Assembly: GCF_004795055.1 (NCBI RefSeq)
Contig: NZ_SSBJ01000026.1
Span: forward strand, 1-64,000
DNA length: 64,000 bases
Reading direction: 5' to 3'
DNA from: Streptomyces sp. A1136
GTDB taxonomy: Bacteria; Actinomycetota; Actinomycetes; Streptomycetales; Streptomycetaceae
Shown here: one piece after another, positions 39,799 through 48,578 of the stretch
Layout of the letters: each line of letters begins with the position of its first letter
How positions within the stretch are numbered: position 1 is the first letter of the stretch
Notes under the pieces: generated by a model
What the model saw: only the letters and a program-made list of their open reading frames with translations
Told to the model about the DNA's origin: nothing
The model's database searches: none
Position numbers and translations under genes: made by a program

Positions 39799-40854
39799 AT
39801 GACCACGAACGAGAACACCCGGACAACCGTCACGACGACCCTCGGTGCCGCCGGCCCCGCCGTCTTTCCGCTCGGGCTCGGCTGCATGGGCATGTCCGCG
39901 CTGTACGGGGAGGCCGACCGGGCCGAGTCGATCGCGACCATCCACGCCTATCTGGACGCCGCCCCCGAGGGCATGGACACGCTGCTCGACACGGGCGACT
40001 TCTACGGCATGGGCCACAACGAACTGCTGATCGGCGAGGCCCTGCGCACAGCGCCCGCCGCGCTGCGCGAGCGGGCGTTGACCAGCGTGAAGTTCGGCGC
40101 CCTGCGCACGGTGGAGGGTGGCTTCACCGGGGTGGACGGTCGGCCGGAGGCCGTGAAGAACTTCCTGGCCTATTCGCTCCAACGACTGGGCCGCGACCAC
40201 ATCGACATCTACCGGCTCGCCCGCCTGGACCCGAACGTGCCGATCGAGGAAACGGTCGGCGCGCTCGCCGAGGCGGTCGAAGCCGGGCACGTGCGGCACA
40301 TCGGGCTCTCGGAGGTCGGTGCGGACACCCTGCGTCGGGCCGCCGCGGTGGCCCCGATCGCCGACCTCCAGATCGAGTACTCGCTGATCTCGCGCGGGAT
40401 CGAGGCGGAGATCCTCCCGACCGCGCGTGAGCTCGGCATAGGCATCACGGCGTACGGGGTGCTGTCCCGGGGCCTGATCAGCGGTCACTTCAGCCGGGAT
40501 CGCCGGCTGGCCCCCGGCGACTTCCGCGGGATGAGCCCCCGCTTCCAGGGCGAGAACCTCGACCGGAACCTCGATCTGGTGGAGGCCCTGCGCAAGGTGG
40601 CGCGGGAGAAGGGAGTGAGCGTCGCGCAGATCGCCATCGCGTGGGTGCTCGCCCAGGGCCCCAAGCACCGGGTCGACATCGTCCCGCTGGTGGGTGCCCG
40701 GCGCCGGGACCGGCTGGAGGAGGCATTGGGCGCCCTTCGGGTGGAGCTGAGCGCCGCCGATCTGGCCGCCGTCGAGGCGGCGATACCCGCCGGGGCCGCG
40801 GCCGGCGAGCGTTACCCGGCGGCGCAGATGGCCCACCTCGACAGCGAGCACTGA
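39799..40854 (+). CDS. Aldo/keto reductase
   Basis: The 351-residue protein is an NADPH-dependent AKR with a TIM barrel. LGLGCMGMSALYGEADRAE opens it; DTLLDTGDFYGMGHNELLIG holds the catalytic Asp and Tyr; ALTSVKFGAL has Lys at the third catalytic position. The fourth position, usually His in an HxxD motif, is in DIYRLARLDPN and reads Arg. The tail has the cofactor-binding WVLAQGPKHRVDIVPLVGAR. It reduces carbonyl compounds; the physiological substrate is unknown. It is followed after 21 bp by a TetR gene and preceded by a perfect operator, so it is most likely induced by a ligand of that regulator. Confidence 0.85.
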   Translation: MTTNENTRTTVTTTLGAAGPAVFPLGLGCMGMSALYGEADRAESIATIHAYLDAAPEGMDTLLDTGDFYGMGHNELLIGEALRTAPAALRERALTSVKFGALRTVEGGFTGVDGRPEAVKNFLAYSLQRLGRDHIDIYRLARLDPNVPIEETVGALAEAVEAGHVRHIGLSEVGADTLRRAAAVAPIADLQIEYSLISRGIEAEILPTARELGIGITAYGVLSRGLISGHFSRDRRLAPGDFRGMSPRFQGENLDRNLDLVEALRKVAREKGVSVAQIAIAWVLAQGPKHRVDIVPLVGARRRDRLEEALGALRVELSAADLAAVEAAIPAGAAAGERYPAAQMAHLDSEH

Positions 40855-40875
40855 CCGGGCGGTACGGTCGTACTC

Positions 40876-41469
40876 ATGCCCTCCGCTGCTGCCGAACCCC
40901 TGACCCCCGAGCGCATCCTCGCAACCACCGAGGAGGTGCTGCGGCGCTTCGGCCCGACCAAGGCGACCGTGGTGGACGTGGCGCGCGCCCTGGGCGTCAG
41001 CCACGGCAGTGTCTACAGGCACTTCCCGTCGAAGGCGGCGCTGCGCGAGGCCGTCACGGACCGCTGGCTCGCCAAGAGCGTGGTCCGGCTGGAGGAGATC
41101 GCCTCGGCTCCGGCCGAGCCGGCGCCCTCCAAGCTGGAGGCCTGGTTGGAGGCGCTCTTCGAAGCCAAGCGGCACAAGGCGGGCGACGACCCGGAGTTGT
41201 TCGCGACGTACACGGTGCTCCTCGCCGAGAACAGCGGCGTGGTGGATCACCATCTGAGCGAGCTGATCGGACAGTTGACCCGGATCATCTCCGAGGGTGT
41301 CGCGGACGGGACGCTGGCCGCGCGGGACGTCCCGGCCGCCGCTCGCGCGGTCTTCGACGCCACCGGGCGCTTCCACGATCCGCAGTACGCGGCCGACTGG
41401 CTCTCGCCCACGATCATCGCCGAGTTCGAGGCGGTCACCTCGCTGGTCATCCGGGGTCTGCGGGCCTGA
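40876..41469 (+). CDS. TetR-family transcriptional regulator
   Basis: The 197-residue protein has an N-terminal TetR HTH: RILATTEEVLRRFGPTKATV, then VDVARALGVSHGSVYRHFPS with KAALREAV after it. The C-terminal ligand domain is helical and includes LEAWLEALFEAKRHKAGDDP and AARAVFDATGRFHDPQYAAD, which resembles the YbjK/SmvR-like TetR group. It should bind the palindrome upstream of the aldo/keto reductase gene and so control its own bicistronic unit. No other divergent target is adjacent. The ligand is unknown. Confidence 0.85.
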   Translation: MPSAAAEPLTPERILATTEEVLRRFGPTKATVVDVARALGVSHGSVYRHFPSKAALREAVTDRWLAKSVVRLEEIASAPAEPAPSKLEAWLEALFEAKRHKAGDDPELFATYTVLLAENSGVVDHHLSELIGQLTRIISEGVADGTLAARDVPAAARAVFDATGRFHDPQYAADWLSPTIIAEFEAVTSLVIRGLRA

Positions 41470-41648
41470 ATCGGCGCCCCGAGCGGCCGTTTGGGCCCAT
41501 ACCGGCCCCTGTCCATCCCTCGCCGGCGCCGGACTGGCTCATTCCGGCCGGACTTGGTGATCATTTGGGCCGGGGGGTCCTGTCGCGGCCCGCACGCCCT
41601 GCCCTAGGTTCCCCCCGAACACACCACCAGTGATCCTCAGGGGGAAGC

Positions 41649-42359
41649 ATGTCCACATCTCAGCCGCAGGTCGGTCGCCCGGCGCCACCCGCACGGTCGG
41701 CCGGCGCCGCCGCGTTCGGCTGGATCTTGACCATCGGTCTCAACGTGGTCGCACCGATCATCACCTACAACCAGCTGCACGACCACGGCTGGAGCGAGTT
41801 CGGCGCGCTGTTGGTCAGCGGCGCGTGGCCGGTGCTCGACAGCGCGATCAGCGTGGCCTGGCGCCGCAAGCTCGACGAGTTCGCCGTCGTCACCCTGGTG
41901 TTCCTCGTCATCACGGCCGTCGTCTCGCTGGTCGGCGCGCACTCGGCCCGCGCGCTGCTGATCAAGGACTCATGCGTGACGGGGCTGTTCGGGCTGCTGT
42001 GCCTGGTCACCCTGCTCGCCCCCCGGCCGCTGATGTTCTACTTCGGCCGCAAGTTCGCCACCGACGGCACTGCGGAGAGCACCGCCTGGTGGAACGGCCT
42101 GTGGCAGTACGAGGGCTTCCGCCGGACGTTGACCGTCATGACCACGGTCTGGGGTGTGGCGTACCTGGCCGAGGCCGCGGTGCGCGTCGCGCTGACGTAC
42201 GTCCTCGACACCGACACGATGGTCACGGTCAGCCCGATCATGATCTACACGGTGCTCGGCTTGCTGGCCCTGTGGACCGCGCGCTATGGCAAGCGTTCCC
42301 AGGCGGAGGGCGAACGCCGCACCGCGGCGGCCGCCGCCGCCCACGCGGGGGCCGTCTGA
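41649..42359 (+). CDS. VC0807-like integral membrane protein
   Basis: The 236-residue protein has about six hydrophobic helices: GWILTIGLNVVAPIITYNQL, then VVTLVFLVITAVVSLVGAHS, CVTGLFGLLCLVTLLAPRPL, a later pair around VWGVAYLAEAAVRVALTYV, and IMIYTVLGLLALWTARYG. The pattern with a central WPVLDSAISVAWRRK loop matches the VC0807 family, which is distantly like intracellular septation protein A. Function is unknown. It is preceded by GGGGGAAGC and stands as a single gene before a strong bidirectional terminator. Confidence 0.7.
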   Translation: MSTSQPQVGRPAPPARSAGAAAFGWILTIGLNVVAPIITYNQLHDHGWSEFGALLVSGAWPVLDSAISVAWRRKLDEFAVVTLVFLVITAVVSLVGAHSARALLIKDSCVTGLFGLLCLVTLLAPRPLMFYFGRKFATDGTAESTAWWNGLWQYEGFRRTLTVMTTVWGVAYLAEAAVRVALTYVLDTDTMVTVSPIMIYTVLGLLALWTARYGKRSQAEGERRTAAAAAAHAGAV

Positions 42360-42400
42360 CGGCGAAGGCCGGCCGGCGGACAGCCGTACGGAAAAGCAAA

Positions 42401-42431
42401 GTGGCCCGGTGCGCACAGCGCACCGGGCCAC
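42401..42431. terminator. Bidirectional terminator between the membrane protein gene and glyS
   Basis: A perfect 14-bp stem (42401-42414 with 42418-42431) closes on ACA. On the minus strand it is followed by TTTGCTTTTCC, so it is chiefly the glyS terminator. Confidence 0.85.
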
Positions 42432-42449
42432 CGGTCTTCCGGGCGGCGA

Positions 42450-43832
42450 CTAGCAGCCGAGCAGGCGGCTGCCGAGGTAGCTCTGGATCTGGTCCAGGGA
42501 GACGCGCTCCTGCTTCATGGTGTCGCGCTCGCGCACGGTCACCGCGTTGTCGTCCAGGGTGTCGAAGTCGACGGTGACGCAGAACGGCGTACCGACCTCG
42601 TCCTGGCGGCGGTAGCGGCGGCCGATGGCGCCCGCGTCGTCGAACTCGATGTTCCAGTTCTTGCGCAGGTCGGCGGCGAGGCCCTTGGCCTTCGGCGACA
42701 ACTGCGCGTTGCGGGACAGCGGCAGGACGGCGACCTTGATCGGGGCCAGGCGCGGGTCGAGGCGCATGACGGTGCGCTTCTCCATGACGCCCTTGGCGTT
42801 GGGGGCCTCGTCCTCGTTGTACGCGTCGAGCATGAAGGCGAGCATGGCGCGGTTGACACCGGCCGCCGGCTCGATGACGTACGGGGTGTAGCGCTCGCCG
42901 GCCTCCTGGTCGAAGTACGACAGGTCCTGGCCGGAGGCGGCGGAGTGGGCCTTCAGGTCGAAGTCCGTACGGTTGGCCACGCCCTCCAGCTCGGAGAACT
43001 CATTGCCACCGAAGTTGAAGCGGTACTCGATGTCGGCGGTGCGCTTCGAGTAGTGGGACAGCTTCTCCTTCGGGTGCTCGTACCAGCGGATGTTCTCCTC
43101 TCGGATGCCGAGGTCGCGGTACCAGTTCCACCGCTCGGCCATCCAGTACTCCTGCCACTGCTCGTCCTCGCCCGGCTTGACGAAGAACTCCATCTCCATC
43201 TGCTCGAACTCGCGGGTGCGGAAGATGAAGTTGCCGGGGGTGATCTCGTTGCGGAAGGACTTGCCCATCTGCGCGATGCCGAACGGGGGCTTCTTGCGCG
43301 AGGTGGTCTGCACCGTGGCGAAGTTGGTGAAGATGCCCTGGGCGGTCTCGGGGCGCAGGTACGCCTTGGAGCCGGTGTCCTGGGTCGGGCCGAGGTGCGT
43401 CTCCAGCATGCCGGAGAACTGCTTCGGCTCGGTGAACTGACCCTTCACACCACAGTGGGGGCAGTTGATGTCGGCGAGACCGTTGGCCGGCGGACGGCCG
43501 TGCTTGGCCTCGTACGCCTCTTCCAGGTGGTCCGCGCGGTGGCGCTTGTGGCAGGCGGTGCACTCGGTCAGCGGGTCCGAGAAGGTCGCGACGTGGCCGG
43601 AGGCCTGCCAGACCTCGGGGGCCAGGATGACGGAGGAGTCGAGGCCGACGATGTCCTCACGACCGGTGACCATGGCCTTCCACCACTGGCGCTTGATGTT
43701 CTCCTTGAGCTCGACACCGAGCGGACCGTAGTCCCAGGCAGCCCTGGAGCCGCCGTAGATCTCACTGCACGGGAAAACGAAGCCACGGCGCTTGCTCAGG
43801 CTGACGATGGTTTCGATCTTGTCGGCGGCCAC
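42450..43832 (-). CDS. glyS: Glycyl-tRNA synthetase, alpha2 type
   Basis: The 460-residue protein is a class II synthetase. CSEIYGGSRAAWDYGPLGVE opens it, a zinc-type insertion carries CTACHKRH and NCPHCG (residues ~90-145), and motif 2 reads FRNEITPGNFIFRTREFEQM, with motif 3 around PAAGVNRAMLAFML. The C-terminal anticodon-binding domain starts near LAPIKVAVLPLS. It charges tRNA-Gly. The single-chain size identifies the alpha2 form, unlike the two-subunit alpha2beta2 type. GTG 43832 follows GAGAG. It is divergent from the zinc uptake operon. Confidence 0.95.
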   Translation of the reverse strand: MAADKIETIVSLSKRRGFVFPCSEIYGGSRAAWDYGPLGVELKENIKRQWWKAMVTGREDIVGLDSSVILAPEVWQASGHVATFSDPLTECTACHKRHRADHLEEAYEAKHGRPPANGLADINCPHCGVKGQFTEPKQFSGMLETHLGPTQDTGSKAYLRPETAQGIFTNFATVQTTSRKKPPFGIAQMGKSFRNEITPGNFIFRTREFEQMEMEFFVKPGEDEQWQEYWMAERWNWYRDLGIREENIRWYEHPKEKLSHYSKRTADIEYRFNFGGNEFSELEGVANRTDFDLKAHSAASGQDLSYFDQEAGERYTPYVIEPAAGVNRAMLAFMLDAYNEDEAPNAKGVMEKRTVMRLDPRLAPIKVAVLPLSRNAQLSPKAKGLAADLRKNWNIEFDDAGAIGRRYRRQDEVGTPFCVTVDFDTLDDNAVTVRERDTMKQERVSLDQIQSYLGSRLLGC

Positions 43833-43949
43833 GGTGCTCTCTTCATTACGAGGACGAACGGCGAAGACCCAAGGTTACCGGCGCCCGCACCCCCGCTTTC
43901 AAATCGGGACCCCCTTCAACGGCCTCGCGGGGCCCGCCTACCTGGCTTT

Positions 43950-43987
43950 TTGACAATCGTTTCCATCTTTGATGAAAATGGATGTCA
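43950..43987 (+). promoter_or_regulatory. Zinc-regulated, leaderless-type promoter of znuA with two Zur boxes
   Basis: TTGACA (43950-43955), 18 bp, GAAAAT (43974-43979) would start transcription at about 43986-43987, the znuA ATG. Two 15-bp Zur-like boxes cover it: TGACAATCGTTTCCA (43951-43965) over the -35 and TGAAAATGGATGTCA (43973-43987) over the -10. Their centres are 22 bp apart, on the same face of the helix. The known actinobacterial Zur site is similar to TGAAAATGATTTTCA. Confidence 0.7.
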
Positions 43988-44952
43988 TGAACGGACGACG
44001 CCTCATACCGACCGCCGCCCTCGCGGGAGCCGTGACTCTCGCGGCGACGGCCCTCACCGCCTGTTCCGGCGCGGCCGCCGCTGACGGCGGCAAGGACGGC
44101 AAGCTCGGTGTCATGGCGTCTTTCTACCCGCTGCAGTACCTCGCCGAACAGATCGGCAGAAACCACGTGAAGGTCGACATCCTGACCAAGCCGGGCGTCG
44201 AACCGCACGACCTGGAGATCAGCCCGAGGCAGACCGCCCGGCTGGGCGAATCCGACGTGGTGCTGTACCTCAAGTCCCTCCAGCCCGGCGTAGACAAGGC
44301 CGTGGCCCAGGCCGGCGTGAGGAACACCGTCGACGCCGCCACCCTCACCACGCTGGAGAAGCACGGCGCCTCCGGGCACGACCACCACGCGTTCGAGGGC
44401 GAGGAGGCCGGCCACGAACACGGCGAGGCCGGCGCGGACCCCCACGTGTGGCTCGACCCGAACAAGTACGCGCAGATCGCCAAGGGCGTCGGCGCCGCCC
44501 TGCGGAAGGCCGACCCCGACCACGCGGCCGACTACCGGAGGAACACCGACGAACTGGTGGCCAAGCTGACCGCGCTGGACACCGAATACAGGAACGGCCT
44601 GGCGAACACGGCCACCAAGACCTTCATCACCACCCACTCCGCCTTCGGCTACCTGGCCGAGCGCTACGGCCTCGACCAGGAGGGCATCTCCGGCGTCGAC
44701 CCCGAGTCCGAGCCCAGCCCGGCCCGGATGAAGGACATCCAGGCCATCGCGAGGAAGGACCACGTGTCCACCGTGTTCTTCGAGACCCTGGCCAGTGACA
44801 AGACGGCCAAGACCCTCGCCTCCGACACCGGCCTGAAGACCGATGTCCTCGACCCCCTGGAGGGGATCACCGCCTCCTCGCAGGGCGCCGACTACTTCGA
44901 GGTCATGCGGTCCAACCTCAAGAACCTGCAGAAGGCGCTCGGCACCAAGTGA
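43987..44952 (+). CDS. znuA: Zinc ABC transporter substrate-binding lipoprotein
   Basis: The 321-residue protein has a lipoprotein signal (VTLAATALTACSG, Cys as the lipid site) and a cluster A-I metal-binding fold: VMASFYPLQYLAEQIGR, GVEPHDLEISPRQTA (first His), a His-rich loop GHDHHAFEGEEAGHEHGEA, DPHVWLDPNKY, and TTHSAFGYLAERYGL. The His-rich loop marks zinc rather than manganese binding. Upstream ATGs at 43972 and 43978 are in frame, but the promoter predicts a start at 43987, and no ribosome site is present. The ATPase, permease and zur genes follow directly. Confidence 0.9.
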   Translation: MNGRRLIPTAALAGAVTLAATALTACSGAAAADGGKDGKLGVMASFYPLQYLAEQIGRNHVKVDILTKPGVEPHDLEISPRQTARLGESDVVLYLKSLQPGVDKAVAQAGVRNTVDAATLTTLEKHGASGHDHHAFEGEEAGHEHGEAGADPHVWLDPNKYAQIAKGVGAALRKADPDHAADYRRNTDELVAKLTALDTEYRNGLANTATKTFITTHSAFGYLAERYGLDQEGISGVDPESEPSPARMKDIQAIARKDHVSTVFFETLASDKTAKTLASDTGLKTDVLDPLEGITASSQGADYFEVMRSNLKNLQKALGTK

Positions 44953-44984
44953 TGACAGCAACACCGGCAACGGAGGCGCGAGCC

Positions 44985-45776
44985 ATGGAGTCCACCACCA
45001 CATCGACGACCGAGCAGCCCGTCATATCCCTGCGCGGGGCAACCGCCTCGCTCGGCTCCCGCCCCGTGCTGCGCGGGGTCGACCTCACCGTCCGCCGCGG
45101 CGAGGTCGTCGCCCTCCTCGGCGCCAACGGATCGGGCAAGTCCACGGCCGTCCGCGCCGTCGTCGGCCAGGTCCCGCTCACCGACGGCGAGCTCTCGCTC
45201 TTCGGCACCGACTTCAAGCGCTTTCGCCAGTGGTCGCGGATCGGTTACGTCCCCCAGCGCACCACCGCCGCCGGCGGCGTCCCCGCCACCGTCCGGGAGG
45301 TGGTCTCCTCCGGCCGGCTGGCCCGCTCCCGCTTCGGCCTGCCGCGCAAGGCCGACCGGATCGCCGTTGAGCGCGCGCTCGACCTCGTCGACATGGGCCC
45401 GTACGCCGACGCCTCCGTCAACGCGCTGTCCGGCGGCCAGCACCAGCGCGTGCTCATCGCCCGTGCGCTCGCCGTGGAGCCCGAACTGCTGATCATGGAC
45501 GAGCCGATGGCGGGCGTCGACCTGGCCAACCAGGAGGTGCTCGCCAAGGCCGTACGCCGCCAGGTGGCCGCCGGCGCGACCGTCCTGCTCGTCCTGCACG
45601 AACTGGGCGCCCTGGAGCCGCTGATCGACCGGGCCGTCGTCCTGCGCGACGGCTGCGTCGTCCATGACGGCCCGCCCCCGCAGGCCGTCGGCCAGCACGC
45701 CCTGCCCGGCCACGACCACGTACACCCCCACGCGGCGCACGACGCCGAGCCCCTGCGGACGGGACTGCTGAGCTGA
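44985..45776 (+). CDS. znuC: Zinc ABC transporter ATP-binding protein
   Basis: The 263-residue ATPase shows Walker A LLGANGSGKST, signature NALSGGQHQRVLIARALAV, and Walker B LLIMDEPMAGVD, then the switch His in LVLHELGAL. The C-terminus is His-rich (GQHALPGHDHVHPHAAHD), which may bind zinc. CGGAGG lies 8 bp before ATG 44985, so I prefer this to the upstream ATG 44952 that overlaps the znuA stop. It powers zinc import with the adjacent permease. The stop overlaps the next ATG by one base (TGATG). Confidence 0.9.
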   Translation: MESTTTSTTEQPVISLRGATASLGSRPVLRGVDLTVRRGEVVALLGANGSGKSTAVRAVVGQVPLTDGELSLFGTDFKRFRQWSRIGYVPQRTTAAGGVPATVREVVSSGRLARSRFGLPRKADRIAVERALDLVDMGPYADASVNALSGGQHQRVLIARALAVEPELLIMDEPMAGVDLANQEVLAKAVRRQVAAGATVLLVLHELGALEPLIDRAVVLRDGCVVHDGPPPQAVGQHALPGHDHVHPHAAHDAEPLRTGLLS

Positions 45777-46642
45777 TGGAACTCCTCCACTACCCCTTCA
45801 TGGTGCGGGCCCTGATCGCCGCCGCCCTCGTCGGCATCACCGCTCCGGCGATCGGCACGTACCTGGTCCAGCGGCGGCAGGCCGTCATGGGCGACGGTCT
45901 CGGCCACGTCGCCATGACGGGCGTCGCCCTCGGCTACCTGCTCAACACCAGCCCGGTGTGGATGGCGACACTGGTCGCCGTCCTCGGCGCCGTCGCCATG
46001 GAGATGATCCGCTCGCGCGGCAAGACCAGCGGCGACGTGGCGCTCGCGATGCTCTTCTACGGCGGCCTCGCGGGCGGTGTCCTGCTCATCAACATGGCTC
46101 CCGGCGGCTCCACGACCAACCTCGTCAGCGCCATGTTCGGCTCGATCACCACGGTCTCCTCCGCGGACGTGACCGCCGTCGTGGTCCTGGCGGCGTTCGT
46201 CATCGCGGTGACCATCGGTCTGCGCAGGCAGCTCTTCGCCGTCTGCCAGGACGAGGAGTTCGCCCGCGTCACCGGCCTGCCGGTGCGCGCCCTGAACCTG
46301 CTGATCGCGATCACCGCCGCGATCACCGTGACCGTCGCGATGCGCATCGTCGGCCTGTTGCTGGTCAGCGCCATGATGGTGATCCCGGTCGCCGCCGCGC
46401 AGCGTCTGACGCGCGGATTCGCCGCCACGCTGGGCCTGGCCATCGCGATCAGCCTGACCGTCTCCGTCGGCGGGTCGGCGGCGACGTACTACATGGACAA
46501 GCCCTCGGGCGCCACGATCGTGCTGCTCGCCATCGGCGTCTTCATGGTGGTGACCGCCCTGTCCACGCCGCTGGCCCGGCGCCGTGCCAAGGCCGCGCGG
46601 GCCGCCGAAGCGGTCTGTACGCGGGACGATGTGAAGGTCTAG
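45776..46642 (+). CDS. znuB: Zinc ABC transporter permease
   Basis: The 288-residue protein is a typical ABC-3 family permease with about eight to nine helices. FMVRALIAAALVGITAPAIG begins it, followed by YLVQRRQAVMGDGLGHVAMT, the coupling-loop signature of this family. Later segments include MLFYGGLAGGVLLI and MRIVGLLLVSAMMVIPVAAA. It forms the membrane channel for zinc delivered by ZnuA. It overlaps znuC by one base and is followed after 51 bp by zur. Confidence 0.9.
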   Translation: MELLHYPFMVRALIAAALVGITAPAIGTYLVQRRQAVMGDGLGHVAMTGVALGYLLNTSPVWMATLVAVLGAVAMEMIRSRGKTSGDVALAMLFYGGLAGGVLLINMAPGGSTTNLVSAMFGSITTVSSADVTAVVVLAAFVIAVTIGLRRQLFAVCQDEEFARVTGLPVRALNLLIAITAAITVTVAMRIVGLLLVSAMMVIPVAAAQRLTRGFAATLGLAIAISLTVSVGGSAATYYMDKPSGATIVLLAIGVFMVVTALSTPLARRRAKAARAAEAVCTRDDVKV

Positions 46643-46693
46643 AACGGTCGGCCGCCTGGCACAATGGGCCGAGGCCGACACGAGGAGGAACCG

Positions 46694-47131
46694 GTGGGGA
46701 CTGCGCCTGGCGAGACCGCGCCAGTACGAGGACGATCCACCCGGCAGCGCGCCGCCGTGGCGGCGGCGCTGGACGAGGTGGACGAGTTCCGCAGTGCCCA
46801 GGAGCTGCACGACATGCTCAAGCACCGCGGTGACTCCGTGGGCCTGACCACCGTCTACCGCACCCTCCAGTCCCTCGCCGACGCCGGCGAGGTGGACGTG
46901 CTGCGCACCAGCGACGGCGAATCCGTCTACCGGCGCTGCTCCACGGGCGACCACCACCATCACCTGGTGTGCCGCAAGTGCGGCAAGGCGGTCGAGGTCG
47001 AGGGCCCGGCGGTGGAGAAGTGGGCGGAGGCCATCGCGGCCGAGCACGGCTATGTGAACGTCGCCCACACGGTGGAGATCTTCGGCACCTGCTCGGACTG
47101 CGCGGCCTCGACCGCCCCCGAGAGGGGCTAG
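46694..47131 (+). CDS. zur: Zinc uptake regulator (Fur family)
   Basis: The 145-residue protein has the Fur-type winged helix (RSTRQRAAVAAALDEVDEFR, then SVGLTTVYRTLQSLADAGEV) and metal sites: HHHHLVCRKCGKAVEVEG, and CSDC near the C-terminus, the two CxxC pairs of the structural zinc site. It represses zinc uptake genes when zinc is plentiful. GTG 46694 follows GAGGAGGAA; the earlier ATG-type start is less likely. Position as the last gene after znuACB suggests that it is partly autoregulated through the znuA promoter. It converges with the next gene in a 4-bp CTAG overlap. Confidence 0.92.
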   Translation: MGTAPGETAPVRGRSTRQRAAVAAALDEVDEFRSAQELHDMLKHRGDSVGLTTVYRTLQSLADAGEVDVLRTSDGESVYRRCSTGDHHHHLVCRKCGKAVEVEGPAVEKWAEAIAAEHGYVNVAHTVEIFGTCSDCAASTAPERG

Positions 47132-47655
47132 ATCCGCCGCAGGTTCCGGTCGAGGATCGCCCGGAGCCGGTCGATGTCGGCCGGGTCCTGGGCGCCCCGC
47201 TTGGGCAGGACGGTGAACGCGACGGCCCCCTTGGTGTCACTGAGCAGGGCGAACACCCCTTCCGTCTCCACGTACGTCGGCTGCGCGACCCAGCGGACGT
47301 GGGTGTCGCAGGTCGCCGCCACCAGGTGTACTCCGCGATCGTCGATGACGGCCCGCGTCTCCCCCGCCTTCTCCAGCAGCGCGCCGAAGGCACGGGCGTT
47401 GAGCCGGGGGCCGAGCAGAGTGAGCACCCACAGCGTCACCCCGCCCGCGAGGAGGCCCACCGCGGCGGGGAGGTGGCCGCCCTGCCTGAACAGCAGGACG
47501 GCCAGGAGCACCGTCATCGTCCCCACCGTCGGGATCACCCACCGACTGCGGCGACCCGACGTGGTCCGCGCCCTCCGGGCGCGCAGAACCTCCGCGATAT
47601 CCGCCGTGGTGGTCCGGTAGACGAACTCGACCGTCTGATCTGCTGCTATGTCCAT
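47128..47655 (-). CDS. YcxB-like membrane protein
   Basis: The 175-residue protein has a short N-terminal domain (MDIAADQTVEFVYRTTTADI), two adjacent membrane helices (TVGTMTVLLAVLLFRQGGHL and AAVGLLAGGVTLWVLTLL), and a C-terminal beta domain: VIDDRGVHLVAATCDTHVRW, YVETEGVFALLSDTKGAVAF, TVLPKRGAQDPADIDRLRAI. The sequence ending in LPKRG-type followed by a helix is the YcxB-like C-terminal pattern. Function is unknown. Its last codon overlaps the zur stop tail to tail. Confidence 0.72.
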   Translation of the reverse strand: MDIAADQTVEFVYRTTTADIAEVLRARRARTTSGRRSRWVIPTVGTMTVLLAVLLFRQGGHLPAAVGLLAGGVTLWVLTLLGPRLNARAFGALLEKAGETRAVIDDRGVHLVAATCDTHVRWVAQPTYVETEGVFALLSDTKGAVAFTVLPKRGAQDPADIDRLRAILDRNLRRI

Positions 47656-47742
47656 GACAGCGAACCCTACGGCCGCCGGTGGTCCGGACGGGACCGGGCC
47701 CCGACCGGATCGGGGACCGGACGGGCCGACGGGACCGGCGGG

Positions 47743-48567
47743 TCAGCGGGGGGTGTTCGCAGCCGGCTGGTTGGGGACGGCGCCGCCGAAGCGGCGGTCG
47801 CGCTGGGCGTACTCCAGGCAGGCCCGCCACAGGTCGCGGCGGTCGAAGTCCGGCCACAGCACGTCCTGGAAGACCATCTCGGCGTACGCGCTCTGCCAGA
47901 TCAGGTAGTTGGAGGTGCGCTGTTCGCCGCTCGGCCGCAGGAACAGGTCCACGTCGGGCATGTCCGGGTAGTAGATGTACTTCGCGAAGGTCTTCTCGTT
48001 GACCTTCGAGGGGTCCAGCTTGCCCGCGGCGACGTCACGGGCGATGGCCTGCGCCGCGTCCGCGATCTCGGCGCGGCCTCCGTAGTTGACGCAGAAGTAC
48101 AGGGTCATCGCGTCGTTGTCGACGGTCTGCTCCTGCGCGATCTGGAGCTCCTGGACGACGGACTTCCACATCTTCGGCATCCGGCCGACCCAGCGGATGC
48201 GGATGCCGAGCTCGTTCATCTCGTCCCGGCGACGGCGGATGACGTCCCGGTTGAAGTTCATCAGGAAGCGGACCTCCTCGGGCGAGCGCTTCCAGTTCTC
48301 CGTCGAGAAGGCGTACAGGGACAGGTTCTTGACGCCCATCTCCAGGCAGCCCTTGAGCACGTCGAGCACGACGCCCTCGCCCACCTTGTGGCCCTCGGTG
48401 CGCGGCAGCCCGCGCTCCTTGGCCCAGCGGCCGTTGCCGTCCATGACGACCGCGACGTGGTTGGGGACGAGCTCGCCGGGGATCTTCGGCGGGCGCTCAC
48501 CGGACGGGTGCGGCTCGGGAACCTTGTACTCGCGGCGAGAACGTCCCAGAATCCCGCGTCGTGCCAT
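47743..48567 (-). CDS. uppS: Undecaprenyl diphosphate synthase (cis-prenyltransferase)
   Basis: The 274-residue protein is a cis-prenyltransferase. HVAVVMDGNGRWAKERGLPR holds the catalytic Asp and substrate-binding Arg, TEGHKVGEGVVLDVLKGCLE follows, then LYAFSTENWKRSPEEV, and the C-terminal motif DLFLRPSGEQRTSNYLIWQS with YAEMVFQDVLWPDF after it. It makes the long-chain lipid carrier for cell wall synthesis; actinobacteria often have two such enzymes, and this one has the size of the long-chain type. ATG 48567 follows GGAGC, 11 bp after the recO stop, so the pair is an operon. Confidence 0.92.
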   Translation of the reverse strand: MARRGILGRSRREYKVPEPHPSGERPPKIPGELVPNHVAVVMDGNGRWAKERGLPRTEGHKVGEGVVLDVLKGCLEMGVKNLSLYAFSTENWKRSPEEVRFLMNFNRDVIRRRRDEMNELGIRIRWVGRMPKMWKSVVQELQIAQEQTVDNDAMTLYFCVNYGGRAEIADAAQAIARDVAAGKLDPSKVNEKTFAKYIYYPDMPDVDLFLRPSGEQRTSNYLIWQSAYAEMVFQDVLWPDFDRRDLWRACLEYAQRDRRFGGAVPNQPAANTPR

Positions 48568-48578
48568 GTGCCCAGCTC

